Position numbers and translations under genes: made by a program
Notes under the pieces: generated by a model
What the model was told of the DNA's origin: nothing
The model's input: only the letters and a program-made list of their open reading frames with translations
The model's database searches: none
From: Proteobacteria bacterium UBA1858
GTDB lineage: Bacteria; Pseudomonadota; Gammaproteobacteria; UBA4575
NCBI GenBank assembly: GCA_002338385.1
Contig: DDIE01000032.1
Span: forward strand, 1 to 8,387
Reading direction: 5' to 3'
Length of the DNA: 8,387 nt
In this document: positions 1 to 6,470 of the stretch, piece by piece
How positions within the stretch are numbered: the stretch's first letter is position 1
How the letters are laid out: the number at the start of each line of letters is the position of its first letter

Positions 1-1527
1 ATTTTCGAATTACGCAAGGCGCGCGAAAAAGCGCATGTATTAGAAGGACAGGCGGTAGCGCTGGCCAATATTGATCCGGTCATCGCGCTGATCAAGGCAT
101 CGCCTACCCCAGCGGAAGCCAAGGCGGCATTGATCGCCACGCCATGGGCGCCCGGTGCGGTGATCGACATGTTGGAGAAGTCTGGTGCTGATGCCTCGCG
201 TCCGGACGACTTAGACCCAGCCTGCGGCTTACGCGAAGGTCAATATTATCTCTCTGCGGTACAGGCGCAGGCGATTCTAGATTTACGTCTGCATCGTCTG
301 ACTGGACTCGAACAAGAGAAGATTGTTAAGGACTACAGCGAGCTCCTGAACATCATTGCCGGTCTGTTAGAAATATTGGAAAGCCCAGAGCGTTTAATGC
401 AGGTCATTCGCACAGAATTGGAAGAAATCAAAGACAAGTTTGGTGATTCGCGTAAAACTGAAATCACCACCACCATGGTTGATCTTGGCATTGAAGACCT
501 GATCCAAGAGGAAGATGTCGTGGTGACCTTATCGCGCGCCGGTTATGCCAAATCGCAGCCACTGGATGTGTATCAGGCACAACGACGCGGTGGGCGCGGT
601 AAAGCAGCGACTTCGGTGAAACAAGAAGACTTTGTCGATAATTTATTTGTTGCCAATACCCACGACACGATTTTATGTTTCTCTAGCGTGGGTAAAGTAT
701 ATTGGCTGAAAGTGTATGAGTTGCCACAGGCCGGACGTACTTCACGTGGTAAACCGATCGTCAATTTGTTGCCCCTGCAGGAGGGAGAACGGATTAATGC
801 CATTCTGCCGATTCGCGACTTTGAGCAAGAGGCCTATGTGTTCATGGCGACCAGCCGCGGCACAGTCAAGAAAACCCCCTTAAAAGATTTTTCACGCCCA
901 CGTGCCAACGGCATTATTGCCCTCGACTTGCGCGCGGATGATCATCTGATTGGTGTCGAGATTACCGGCCAGCAACACGCCATTACGCTGGTGGCCAGCA
1001 GTGGTAAGTCGATTACTTTCCATGAGGATGATGTACGTCCGATGGGTCGCACCGCTGCGGGTGTGCGTGGCATCCGCATTGAGGATGATAATGAAGTGAT
1101 TGCGCTGATTGCGGTCAGCCCGGAAGACGCTGAGCGGTTTATTTTACTGGGTACGCAGAATGGTTTTGGGAAGCGTACGCCTGTCAGTGATTTCCCACTG
1201 CAGCGCCGTGGTGGCCAGGGTGTGATTGCGATTAAAACTTCGGAGCGTAATGGTTCCGTGGTTGGTGCTGCACTTGTATCGGAGGAGGATGAGACTATGC
1301 TGATCACCAATGGCGGAACGCTGGTGCGAACCCAGATTAAAGACATCTCAGCGATGAGTAGAAATACGCAGGGCGTGACGCTAATCCGTTTAAGCGAGGG
1401 TGAGCTACTGACAGAAATTGAAGCCGTGCAGTCGTTGTCGGACGAGACAGAGACAGATTTAGCGTCCGATGCGGCAGCTGACACCAATGATAATCCTGCG
1501 GCTGATGATTCGGCGCTGAGTGATTAA
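1..1527 (+). CDS. gyrA: DNA gyrase subunit A, C-terminal part (5' end outside window)
   Basis: GyrA is the DNA breakage-rejoining and DNA-wrapping subunit of the type II topoisomerase that introduces negative supercoils. The frame is open from base 1, which already encodes the family sequence IFELRKAREKAH, so the gene starts before the window; by comparison with E. coli GyrA roughly the last 508 residues are present. The first ~170 codons cover the end of the breakage-reunion core (AILDLRLHRLTGLE, the coiled-coil/tower region). From about base 510 (VVVTLSRAGY) the C-terminal beta-pinwheel begins. The canonical GyrA box QRRGGRG lies at 580-600, and a second similar motif, QRRGGQG, at 1201-1221 in a later blade. 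The last ~30 residues form an Asp/Glu/Ala-rich acidic tail, as in many proteobacterial GyrAs. The stop codon is TAA at 1525-1527, 14 bp before serC, which suggests co-transcription or read-through. The ATG at 130 is internal, not the gene start. Confidence 0.98.
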   Translation: MFELRKAREKAHVLEGQAVALANIDPVIALIKASPTPAEAKAALIATPWAPGAVIDMLEKSGADASRPDDLDPACGLREGQYYLSAVQAQAILDLRLHRLTGLEQEKIVKDYSELLNIIAGLLEILESPERLMQVIRTELEEIKDKFGDSRKTEITTTMVDLGIEDLIQEEDVVVTLSRAGYAKSQPLDVYQAQRRGGRGKAATSVKQEDFVDNLFVANTHDTILCFSSVGKVYWLKVYELPQAGRTSRGKPIVNLLPLQEGERINAILPIRDFEQEAYVFMATSRGTVKKTPLKDFSRPRANGIIALDLRADDHLIGVEITGQQHAITLVASSGKSITFHEDDVRPMGRTAAGVRGIRIEDDNEVIALIAVSPEDAERFILLGTQNGFGKRTPVSDFPLQRRGGQGVIAIKTSERNGSVVGAALVSEEDETMLITNGGTLVRTQIKDISAMSRNTQGVTLIRLSEGELLTEIEAVQSLSDETETDLASDAAADTNDNPAADDSALSD

Positions 1528-1541
1528 AGCGGGGACTGACT

Positions 1542-2615
1542 ATGCATGAACATGGGCATTATTTTGCTGCCGGTCCTGCGGCCTTGCCGATGGCCGTCAA
1601 GCAGCAAGTGCAAGCAGCCATTATTGAATATCATGATACCGGTTTATCGATTCTGGAATTGAGCCATCGCAGTGATGCTTTTGGCCAAATACTGGATAGT
1701 GCGCGCCAGCTCATGCGTGACTTGTATGCTGTGCCGGCTAATTTTCATATTCTATTTATGCAGGGCGGTGCCAGTCAGCATTTCGATGCTTTACCGTTAA
1801 ATCTGATGGGTCAGGCGAAGCTGGCCAGCTATGTCACCACTGGCTTATGGTCACACAAGGCGGCCCGGCTGGCACAAAAATATACCTCGGTGGAGACCAT
1901 TGATGGCTTAGCTGAACAGCAAGGCCAGCGCTATTGCATTGATTCCAGTGCCTGGCAATTTAATCCGGACAGTGCGTATTTGCATTTCACGCCGAATGAA
2001 ACGGTCGATGGCATCCAAACAGATGATCCGATTGCGCTGCCGCTCCCGGTGGCCGCAGATATGACATCATGTCTGATGATGCGGGCGATTGATTTTTCAC
2101 GTTACGGGATGATTTATGCCGGCACTCAGAAAACGCTGGGTATCGCTGGCCTGAATGTGATTATAGTGCGTGACGATTTACTGGACCGTGCGCGTGCCGA
2201 TACCCCTGAGTTATATCTGTATGATTTTCTTGCGCGGGAAAACTCAATTGTTAATACAGCGCCCGTGTTTGCCTGTTTTGTGATGGATTTAATGCTGCAA
2301 TGGATACAACAACAGGGGGGTATTCAGGCCATGGAGGCCGCCAGTCGGACGCGTAGTGAAATCATTTATCAGGCTATCGACAGTAACCCGGTCTGGGTCA
2401 CTCAGGTGGCCGCCCAAAGTCGCTCGCTCATTAACGCGGTATTTGCCGGTCAAACCACAGCACAAACTGAATGGCTGCTGGCTGAGGCCGAGGCGTGCGG
2501 TCTATGGGGTCTGCGTGGGCATCGCAAAATAGGCGGCGTGCGCGCCAGTATGTATAACGGTACACCCTTAATGGCTGTCGAGCAGTTGGCTGAACTGATT
2601 CAGGCTGCACGCTAG
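1542..2615 (+). CDS. serC: Phosphoserine aminotransferase
   Basis: SerC is a cytosolic PLP enzyme (class V aminotransferase fold). It converts 3-phosphohydroxypyruvate plus glutamate to phosphoserine in serine synthesis, and acts on the analogous intermediate in vitamin B6 synthesis. The 357-residue length is normal. Visible family features are the N-terminal AAGPAALP, SHRS with Arg43, FMQGGASQ (73-79), YVTTGLWS with Trp103 expected to stack on PLP, TPNETVDGI (150-158), Asp173 for the PLP ring nitrogen, and the Schiff-base Lys197 in AGTQKTLG. The C-terminal GHRKIGGVRAS (326-336) supplies the expected His327, Arg328 and Arg334. The stretch just after Asp173 (TSCLMMRAID) is more divergent than the usual S-S-x-x-L-S-R-P-I-D. 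GGGGA at 1531-1535, 6 nt before ATG, supports the start. It lies directly downstream of gyrA, as in many Pseudomonas-like genomes. Its 3' end converges on the minus-strand epimerase gene, with only 14 bp between the stops and no clear terminator. Confidence 0.96.
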   Translation: MHEHGHYFAAGPAALPMAVKQQVQAAIIEYHDTGLSILELSHRSDAFGQILDSARQLMRDLYAVPANFHILFMQGGASQHFDALPLNLMGQAKLASYVTTGLWSHKAARLAQKYTSVETIDGLAEQQGQRYCIDSSAWQFNPDSAYLHFTPNETVDGIQTDDPIALPLPVAADMTSCLMMRAIDFSRYGMIYAGTQKTLGIAGLNVIIVRDDLLDRARADTPELYLYDFLARENSIVNTAPVFACFVMDLMLQWIQQQGGIQAMEAASRTRSEIIYQAIDSNPVWVTQVAAQSRSLINAVFAGQTTAQTEWLLAEAEACGLWGLRGHRKIGGVRASMYNGTPLMAVEQLAELIQAAR

Positions 2616-2629
2616 GCGCAAGTCAATCG

Positions 2630-3637
2630 CTACACTTTATAATAGTCGCGATACCAGCGCACAAAATTTTCGATGCCGACTTCGATCGGAGTCGAGGGTC
2701 GATAGTTCACATCATCGACCAGTGCCTGCACATCCGCATAGGTGTCTGGCACATCGCCCAACTGTAGGGGTAATAAATTACGCGCAGATTTTTTCCCCAG
2801 ACAGTCTTCCAACACTTCGATGTAGCGTAACAATTCGACCGGCTGATTGTTGCCGATGTTGTATAGTTTGTAGGGGGCCAGACTGGTAGCAGGATCAGGC
2901 GTGTCGCCAGACCAGTCTGAATTTTCGTGCGGCAGGGTATCCAGAGTGCGGATCACGCCTTCGACAATATCATCAATGTAAGTGAAATCACGCCGATGAT
3001 TACCATAGTTAAATACATCAATCGGTAGGCCCGCCAAAATATTGCGGGTGAATAAAAATAATGCCATGTCAGGTCGACCCCAGGGTCCATACACGGTAAA
3101 GAAGCGCAAGCCCGTGGTCGGCAGACGATATAAGTGGGAGTAGGTATGGGCCATCAGCTCGTTCGCTTTTTTGGTGGCGGCATACAGACTGACAGGATGA
3201 TCAACATTGTTATGCACCGAGAACGGCATATTGGTATTGGCGCCATACACCGAGCTGCTGGAGGCATACACTAAATGCTCAATCGCATTATGCCGACAGG
3301 CTTCCAGAATGTTCATGAAGCCCATGATGTTACTGTCGATATAGGCGTAGGGATTTTCTAGCGAGTAGCGCACTCCGGCCTGGGCCGCCAGATTGATGAC
3401 GCGTGTAGGCTTATGCTGCTGAAACACGCTATCCAGAGTCGGTTTATCTTCGATGCTGAGCTGACAGAATGTGAAGTTGTCAGCGGCCTGTGTTTGCGCC
3501 AGACGCGCCTGCTTGAGGGTCACGTCATAGTAGTCATTCATATTGTCGACACCGATCACCTCATCACCGCGCGCCAGCAGGCGCAGTGAGAGTTTATTGC
3601 CGATAAATCCTGCGGCACCAGTGATCAGTACTTTCAT
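2630..3637 (-). CDS. NAD-dependent nucleotide-sugar 4-epimerase (UDP-glucuronate 4-epimerase / CapI-LpsL type)
   Basis: This is an extended short-chain dehydrogenase/reductase of 335 residues, the usual length of UDP-glucuronate 4-epimerases (LpsL, Cap1J, CapI). Such enzymes reversibly invert C4 of a UDP-uronic acid using bound NAD in the cytosol. The Rossmann glycine motif GAAGFIG is at 7-13, followed by DNMNDYYDVTLKQARL, a signature of the uronate epimerase branch. Other features are LAAQAGVRYS (83-92), the catalytic serine region ASSSSVYG (125-132), the YxxxK pair Tyr152/Lys156, RFFTVYGPWGRPDMA (178-192) and RRDFTYIDDIVEG (215-227). The start is supported by an AGGTGAG Shine-Dalgarno at 3641-3647 that falls in the 12-bp gap after the dehydrogenase stop, so the two genes are almost certainly one operon. 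Inference: with a TviB-type dehydrogenase as partner, the true substrate may be UDP-GlcNAcA/UDP-GalNAcA and not UDP-GlcA. Exact specificity cannot be read from sequence. Confidence 0.9.
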   Translation of the reverse strand: MKVLITGAAGFIGNKLSLRLLARGDEVIGVDNMNDYYDVTLKQARLAQTQAADNFTFCQLSIEDKPTLDSVFQQHKPTRVINLAAQAGVRYSLENPYAYIDSNIMGFMNILEACRHNAIEHLVYASSSSVYGANTNMPFSVHNNVDHPVSLYAATKKANELMAHTYSHLYRLPTTGLRFFTVYGPWGRPDMALFLFTRNILAGLPIDVFNYGNHRRDFTYIDDIVEGVIRTLDTLPHENSDWSGDTPDPATSLAPYKLYNIGNNQPVELLRYIEVLEDCLGKKSARNLLPLQLGDVPDTYADVQALVDDVNYRPSTPIEVGIENFVRWYRDYYKV

Positions 3638-3649
3638 GCGCTCACCTAT

Positions 3650-4930
3650 TTATAAACGTGCATCCACTTCCTGTTTAGAAAATACATGTTTAACGTCAAA
3701 TAAGATATGCTGATTTTTACCTAATGCACGGATTTTTTCGATCCCGAGTTGGGCGAATTGTTGGTGGGCTACCGCGATTATAATGGCGTCATAGCTGTTG
3801 TCCTGCAGCACGTCGACAGTGCTAATGGCGTATTCCTGTTGTGCCTCCTGAGCATCCATCCACGGATCGTATACCTCCACCTTGGCATGGTAGCCGGTCA
3901 GCGCGTGGACGATATCAATCACCCGGGTATTACGCACATCGGGGCAGTTTTCCTTGAAGGTGAAGCCCAGCAGCAAAATTTTTGCATCGACCGCATGAAT
4001 CTTATTCTGAGTCATCTTTTTGACCACACTGTCCGCCACATAGGCGCCCATGGCGTCATTCACCCGGCGTCCGGATAAGATCATTTCAGGGTTGTAGCCG
4101 ATCGCCTGCGCTTTGTGCGTTAAGTAGTAGGGATCGACGCCAATACAGTGACCGCCTACCAGCCCCGGACGAAACGGTAGAAAGTTCCATTTGGTGCCCG
4201 CGGCTTCCAACACTTCTAGGGTGTCGATATGCATGCGATTAAAAATTAATGCTAACTCATTAATGAGGGCAATATTGACATCGCGTTGGGTGTTTTCGAT
4301 CACCTTGGCCGCCTCTGCTACTTTGATGCTGGAGGTGAGGAAAGTGCCGGCAGTGATAATTTTGCGATACACCTGATCGATAAATTCGCCTGCTTCGGGC
4401 GTCGAACCGGCGGTCACTTTTTTAATGCTCGGCAAGCGGTGTTGCTTATCGCCCGGATTGATGCGCTCTGGGCTATAGCCAACATGGAAGTCCTGATTGA
4501 ACACTAGGCCAGACTGTTGCTCGAGTATCGGCACGCAGACCTCTTCGGTCGCGCCCGGATAGACAGTGGATTCGAACACTACGATAGCGCCGGGTTTTAG
4601 TACCTGACCGACCGTCTGACTGGCCATCTTCAGCGGTGTCAGATCAGGCTGTTTGTGCTCATCTATCGGGGTCGGTACGGTCACGATAAAGAAATTACAG
4701 GCATGCATGTCGTCCACCTGCGTAGTGAAGCTGAGCCGACTGGCTTGCTTTAATTGCTCGGCTTCAACTTCCAGCGTGCGGTCATGCCCAGCACGTAATT
4801 CTTCTATCCGCGGCTGGCTAATATCAAACCCCAGCGTGCGGTGGATTTTGCCGAATTCAACCGCCAGGGGCAGGCCTACATAACCCAATCCTATGATGGC
4901 GATTACTAAATCATCATCGCTGATATTCAT
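3650..4930 (-). CDS. tviB: Nucleotide-sugar 6-dehydrogenase, TviB/WbpO type (UDP-N-acetylhexosamine dehydrogenase)
   Basis: This is a UDP-glucose/GDP-mannose dehydrogenase superfamily enzyme of 426 residues. It performs the two-step NAD-dependent oxidation of the sugar C6 alcohol to a carboxylate. Features in order are the NAD-binding GLGYVGLPLA (14-23), VPTPID (85-90), FESTVYPGATEE (119-130), GYSPERINPGD (151-161), AEAAKVIENTQRDVNIALINE with Lys209 and Asn213, then the catalytic Cys262 in GGHCIGVDPYYLTHKA with Asp266. The C-terminal substrate-binding domain has GFTFKENCPDVRNT (322-335) and YDPW. The sequence around the cysteine (GTKWNFLPFRPGLVGGHCIGVD) matches the Vi-antigen TviB / Pseudomonas WbpO branch, not Ugd (which has GGSCFPKD) or WecC. 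The likely substrate is therefore UDP-GlcNAc or UDP-GalNAc. It lies between the decarboxylase (62 bp upstream) and the epimerase (12 bp downstream) on the same strand. Its own Shine-Dalgarno is weak (GGGA about 5-8 nt before ATG, next to a repeat). The symbol tviB denotes family membership and does not imply Vi antigen is made. Confidence 0.92.
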   Translation of the reverse strand: MNISDDDLVIAIIGLGYVGLPLAVEFGKIHRTLGFDISQPRIEELRAGHDRTLEVEAEQLKQASRLSFTTQVDDMHACNFFIVTVPTPIDEHKQPDLTPLKMASQTVGQVLKPGAIVVFESTVYPGATEEVCVPILEQQSGLVFNQDFHVGYSPERINPGDKQHRLPSIKKVTAGSTPEAGEFIDQVYRKIITAGTFLTSSIKVAEAAKVIENTQRDVNIALINELALIFNRMHIDTLEVLEAAGTKWNFLPFRPGLVGGHCIGVDPYYLTHKAQAIGYNPEMILSGRRVNDAMGAYVADSVVKKMTQNKIHAVDAKILLLGFTFKENCPDVRNTRVIDIVHALTGYHAKVEVYDPWMDAQEAQQEYAISTVDVLQDNSYDAIIIAVAHQQFAQLGIEKIRALGKNQHILFDVKHVFSKQEVDARL

Positions 4931-4945
4931 ACATGTCCCAACCTG

Positions 4946-5003
4946 TTTGTGTCAGTGTCCCAGCTAAACGAGAATTTGTGTCAGTGTCCCAGCTATACGA
5001 GAA
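4946..5003. repeat. 29-bp direct tandem repeat, two copies, spanning the decarboxylase stop codon
   Basis: Copy 1 is 4946-4974 and copy 2 is 4975-5003. They are head to tail with no spacer and differ at one base (CTAAACG versus CTATACG). Copy 2 contains the last codons and the TAG stop (4993-4995) of the minus-strand decarboxylase. Copy 1, read on the same strand, shows ATT CTC GTT TAG, a relic of the same Leu-Val-stop ending. The core TGTCCCA occurs a third time at 4934-4940, suggesting an older degenerate partial copy next to the dehydrogenase start. The simplest reading is a local tandem duplication of the gene end plus 18 bp of 3' flank. A remnant of an insertion-sequence end carrying internal repeats is an alternative I cannot test here. 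Confidence 0.9.
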
Positions 5004-6225
5004 ATTGTTGCGGTTTTGGATGGCTCAAAAAATCTAATGGACTGCTACTATAACCATAGGCACCTGATTGAAAAACCACAAAATAATCACCTACTTCAGC
5101 CACAGGTATTTCTGATTCGTAGGCTAACACATCCAGCGGTGTGCACAGCGGCCCGACCACACTGGCCGGCTCGGTGCTGAGACCAATCTTATTCGCAATT
5201 GTGACGGGATAGTTATTCTTCTTGCCGATTCTAAAATTATCGGCGGCCGAACGTAAATTATGATTCAGGCCACCATTGGTGATGATAAAGGTCTTGCCGC
5301 GCGATATTTTCTTATCCACTACGCGTGAGATATAGACGCCCGATTCACCCACAATGTAGCGACCTAATTCAGTCATAAATTGAGTGGCAGGATATTGTTT
5401 ATGGTAAGCATTAATTAATTGCGCAAGATTCGCGCCGATCACGTCCATGTTCAGCGCCTGATCTTCCGGGTAATAAGGAATACCAAAACCGCCGCCAATA
5501 TTGACTTGGGCAAACTGCGTGTTGCTGGCGCGTGCCAGCTGCTCGACCAAAGCAAACGTTTTCTGCTGAGTTTCAATAATGGCGTCAACGTTGAGATTTT
5601 GTGAGCCAGTATAGATATGTAAGCCCAGTAGCTTGACCGCACTGCGGTTTGCCTTATCAATCACTTGGCTGGCAATTTCGGAATCGATACCAAACTGGGT
5701 CGGACCGCCAGACATGGTAATCGCGGAATTGCGTAATTCAAAGTCAGGATTTATGCGCAGTGCTATTTGGGGCTCAATATTATGTGCCTGACCAATGCTG
5801 ATAATACGATCCAATTCATTCTCGGATTCTACATTGATGCGGACTTGCTTTTGGATCGCCAGTTGCAGTTCGGCATCCGTTTTGCCCGGTCCAGCAAAAC
5901 TAATGTGTTCGGCGGGCATGCCAGAATTCAGCGCGAGCAGCAGTTCAGCACCCGACGCCACATCCAAGCCATCCACATGCTGGCGGATAAAGTTAACGAC
6001 CTCAGCCATGGGATTGGATTTGATGGCAAAGTTGATGCGCATGCTATCCGGTAGCGCACGTCTGAGTAACGCGACCTTTTTGCGGATGATGTCTGTGCTG
6101 TAGATAAAGGCTGGTCTATCCGGATTCCCATTAATGATATCGAGGAATTTTTTTTCTCCAATCACCAGACAGTTGTCCTCGATGGAAAAAAATTCGGATA
6201 GAATCGAGCTCAGTAAACTGTCCAT
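4993..6225 (-). CDS. PLP-dependent decarboxylase, exosortase-A-system-associated type (Orn/Lys/Arg/DAP decarboxylase class 2 fold)
   Basis: This is a fold-type III PLP decarboxylase of 410 residues (TIM barrel plus beta domain), related to diaminopimelate and ornithine decarboxylases. The PLP lysine is Lys69 in FAIKSNPM. Further landmarks are DVASGAELLLALNSGMP (88-104), ISFAGPGKTDAEL (108-120), RINPDFELRNSAITMSGG (157-174), QFGID, His203 in LHIYTGSQN (202-210), the phosphate-binding GGGFGIPYYPEDQ (244-256), ELGRYIVGESGVYISRVVD (286-304), Cys361 in GPLCTPLDVL (358-367) and GAYGYSSSPLDFLSHPKPQ (388-406). From memory, the combination of GGGFGIPY, ELGRYIVGE, GPLCTPLD and the FLSHP...LV ending fits the subfamily called 'pyridoxal-dependent decarboxylase, exosortase A system-associated' much better than LysA. 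In that setting it usually sits with an AMP-forming acyl-CoA ligase and an acyl carrier protein, both absent here. The substrate is unknown to me. It is the first gene of the minus-strand block. An AGGAAAG motif about 10-12 nt before the ATG (6236-6243) is a plausible, slightly distant, Shine-Dalgarno. The last codons and stop lie in a 29-bp tandem repeat. Confidence 0.88.
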   Translation of the reverse strand: MDSLLSSILSEFFSIEDNCLVIGEKKFLDIINGNPDRPAFIYSTDIIRKKVALLRRALPDSMRINFAIKSNPMAEVVNFIRQHVDGLDVASGAELLLALNSGMPAEHISFAGPGKTDAELQLAIQKQVRINVESENELDRIISIGQAHNIEPQIALRINPDFELRNSAITMSGGPTQFGIDSEIASQVIDKANRSAVKLLGLHIYTGSQNLNVDAIIETQQKTFALVEQLARASNTQFAQVNIGGGFGIPYYPEDQALNMDVIGANLAQLINAYHKQYPATQFMTELGRYIVGESGVYISRVVDKKISRGKTFIITNGGLNHNLRSAADNFRIGKKNNYPVTIANKIGLSTEPASVVGPLCTPLDVLAYESEIPVAEVGDYFVVFQSGAYGYSSSPLDFLSHPKPQQFLV

Positions 6226-6290
6226 AGATTTATAATCTTTCCTAAATAATACAAAATTTTGAAATGCGTCCGCTGCATACTGGAGTGACG

Positions 6291-6296
6291 ATTATA
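6291..6296 (-). promoter_or_regulatory. Possible -10 element for the minus-strand decarboxylase operon
   Basis: On the minus strand this hexamer is a perfect TATAAT, placed so that transcription would start near 6284 and give a leader of about 60 nt before the decarboxylase ATG. I see no good -35 at 16-19 bp, so it may be an activator-dependent promoter or chance in an AT-rich spacer. The same bases contain the start of the small ORF on the other strand. Confidence 0.28.
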
Positions 6297-6451
6297 TGAA
6301 ATTTACTGCTCATATATACTGCCACAGAGTGATTGCGCGGGTATTATGCCTCAAGCGCTTCGACTTGGCGCAACAATGGTTGGGTTTGCTGGTTTTTTTT
6401 AGCCTATCCAGTGACTTGCTGTCAGCGACCTCTGATCAGCGCTGCAGGTAA
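6296..6451 (+). CDS. Putative small ORF, 51 residues, upstream of wecB (no recognised family)
   Basis: An ATG at 6296 is followed by 51 sense codons and TAA at 6449-6451. It is preceded by GGAGTGA (6282-6288) with 7 nt spacing, the best Shine-Dalgarno in this intergenic region and better than that of wecB itself. The predicted peptide begins MKFTAHIYCHRVIARV, has a basic N-terminal half (Lys, Arg, His) with three cysteines overall, and a hydrophobic stretch around residues 29-37 (LGLLVFFSL) that is short for a transmembrane helix. It ends 19 nt before the wecB start on the same strand, so it could act as a translated leader or be translationally coupled. A T8 run at 6393-6400 sits within the hydrophobic stretch. 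I recognise no homologue. A chance ORF in a spacer is a real alternative. Confidence 0.35.
   Translation: MKFTAHIYCHRVIARVLCLKRFDLAQQWLGLLVFFSLSSDLLSATSDQRCR
6319..6347 (+). promoter_or_regulatory. Possible sigma70-type promoter for wecB
   Basis: CTGCCA at 6319-6324 (4 of 6 to the -35 consensus) and TATTAT at 6342-6347 (5 of 6 to the -10 consensus) are separated by 17 bp. A transcript would begin near 6354, giving wecB a leader of about 117 nt that lacks the start of the small ORF at 6296. If this is the real promoter, the small ORF would not be translated from it. This is a pattern match by eye only. Confidence 0.3.
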
Positions 6452-6470
6452 AAACAATAATGCACAAAGA

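Noticed and set aside
942..1487. Minus-strand 181-codon open frame opposite gyrA
   Set aside because: It lies wholly inside the clearly coding gyrA C-terminal domain, is low-complexity Ser-rich and matches no family; it is an antisense shadow.
4946..5003. CRISPR array
   Set aside because: There are only two copies, directly adjacent with no spacers, and no cas genes.
4993..6225. Calling the decarboxylase lysA
   Set aside because: The fold is shared with diaminopimelate decarboxylase, but the motif set (GPLCTPLD, FLSHP...LV ending, GPGKTDAEL) fits the exosortase-associated subfamily better. The neighbours are polysaccharide genes, not lysine genes.
6360..6403. T8 run as an intrinsic terminator or attenuator before wecB
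   Set aside because: Only 4-bp stems (for example CAAC/GTTG or GCGC/GCGC) precede the T run; no stable GC-rich hairpin abuts it.
6333..6470. Upstream TTG start giving a 410-residue WecB
   Set aside because: The 46 extra residues do not resemble the family N-terminus, TTG has no good ribosome site, and homology starts exactly at the ATG at 6471.
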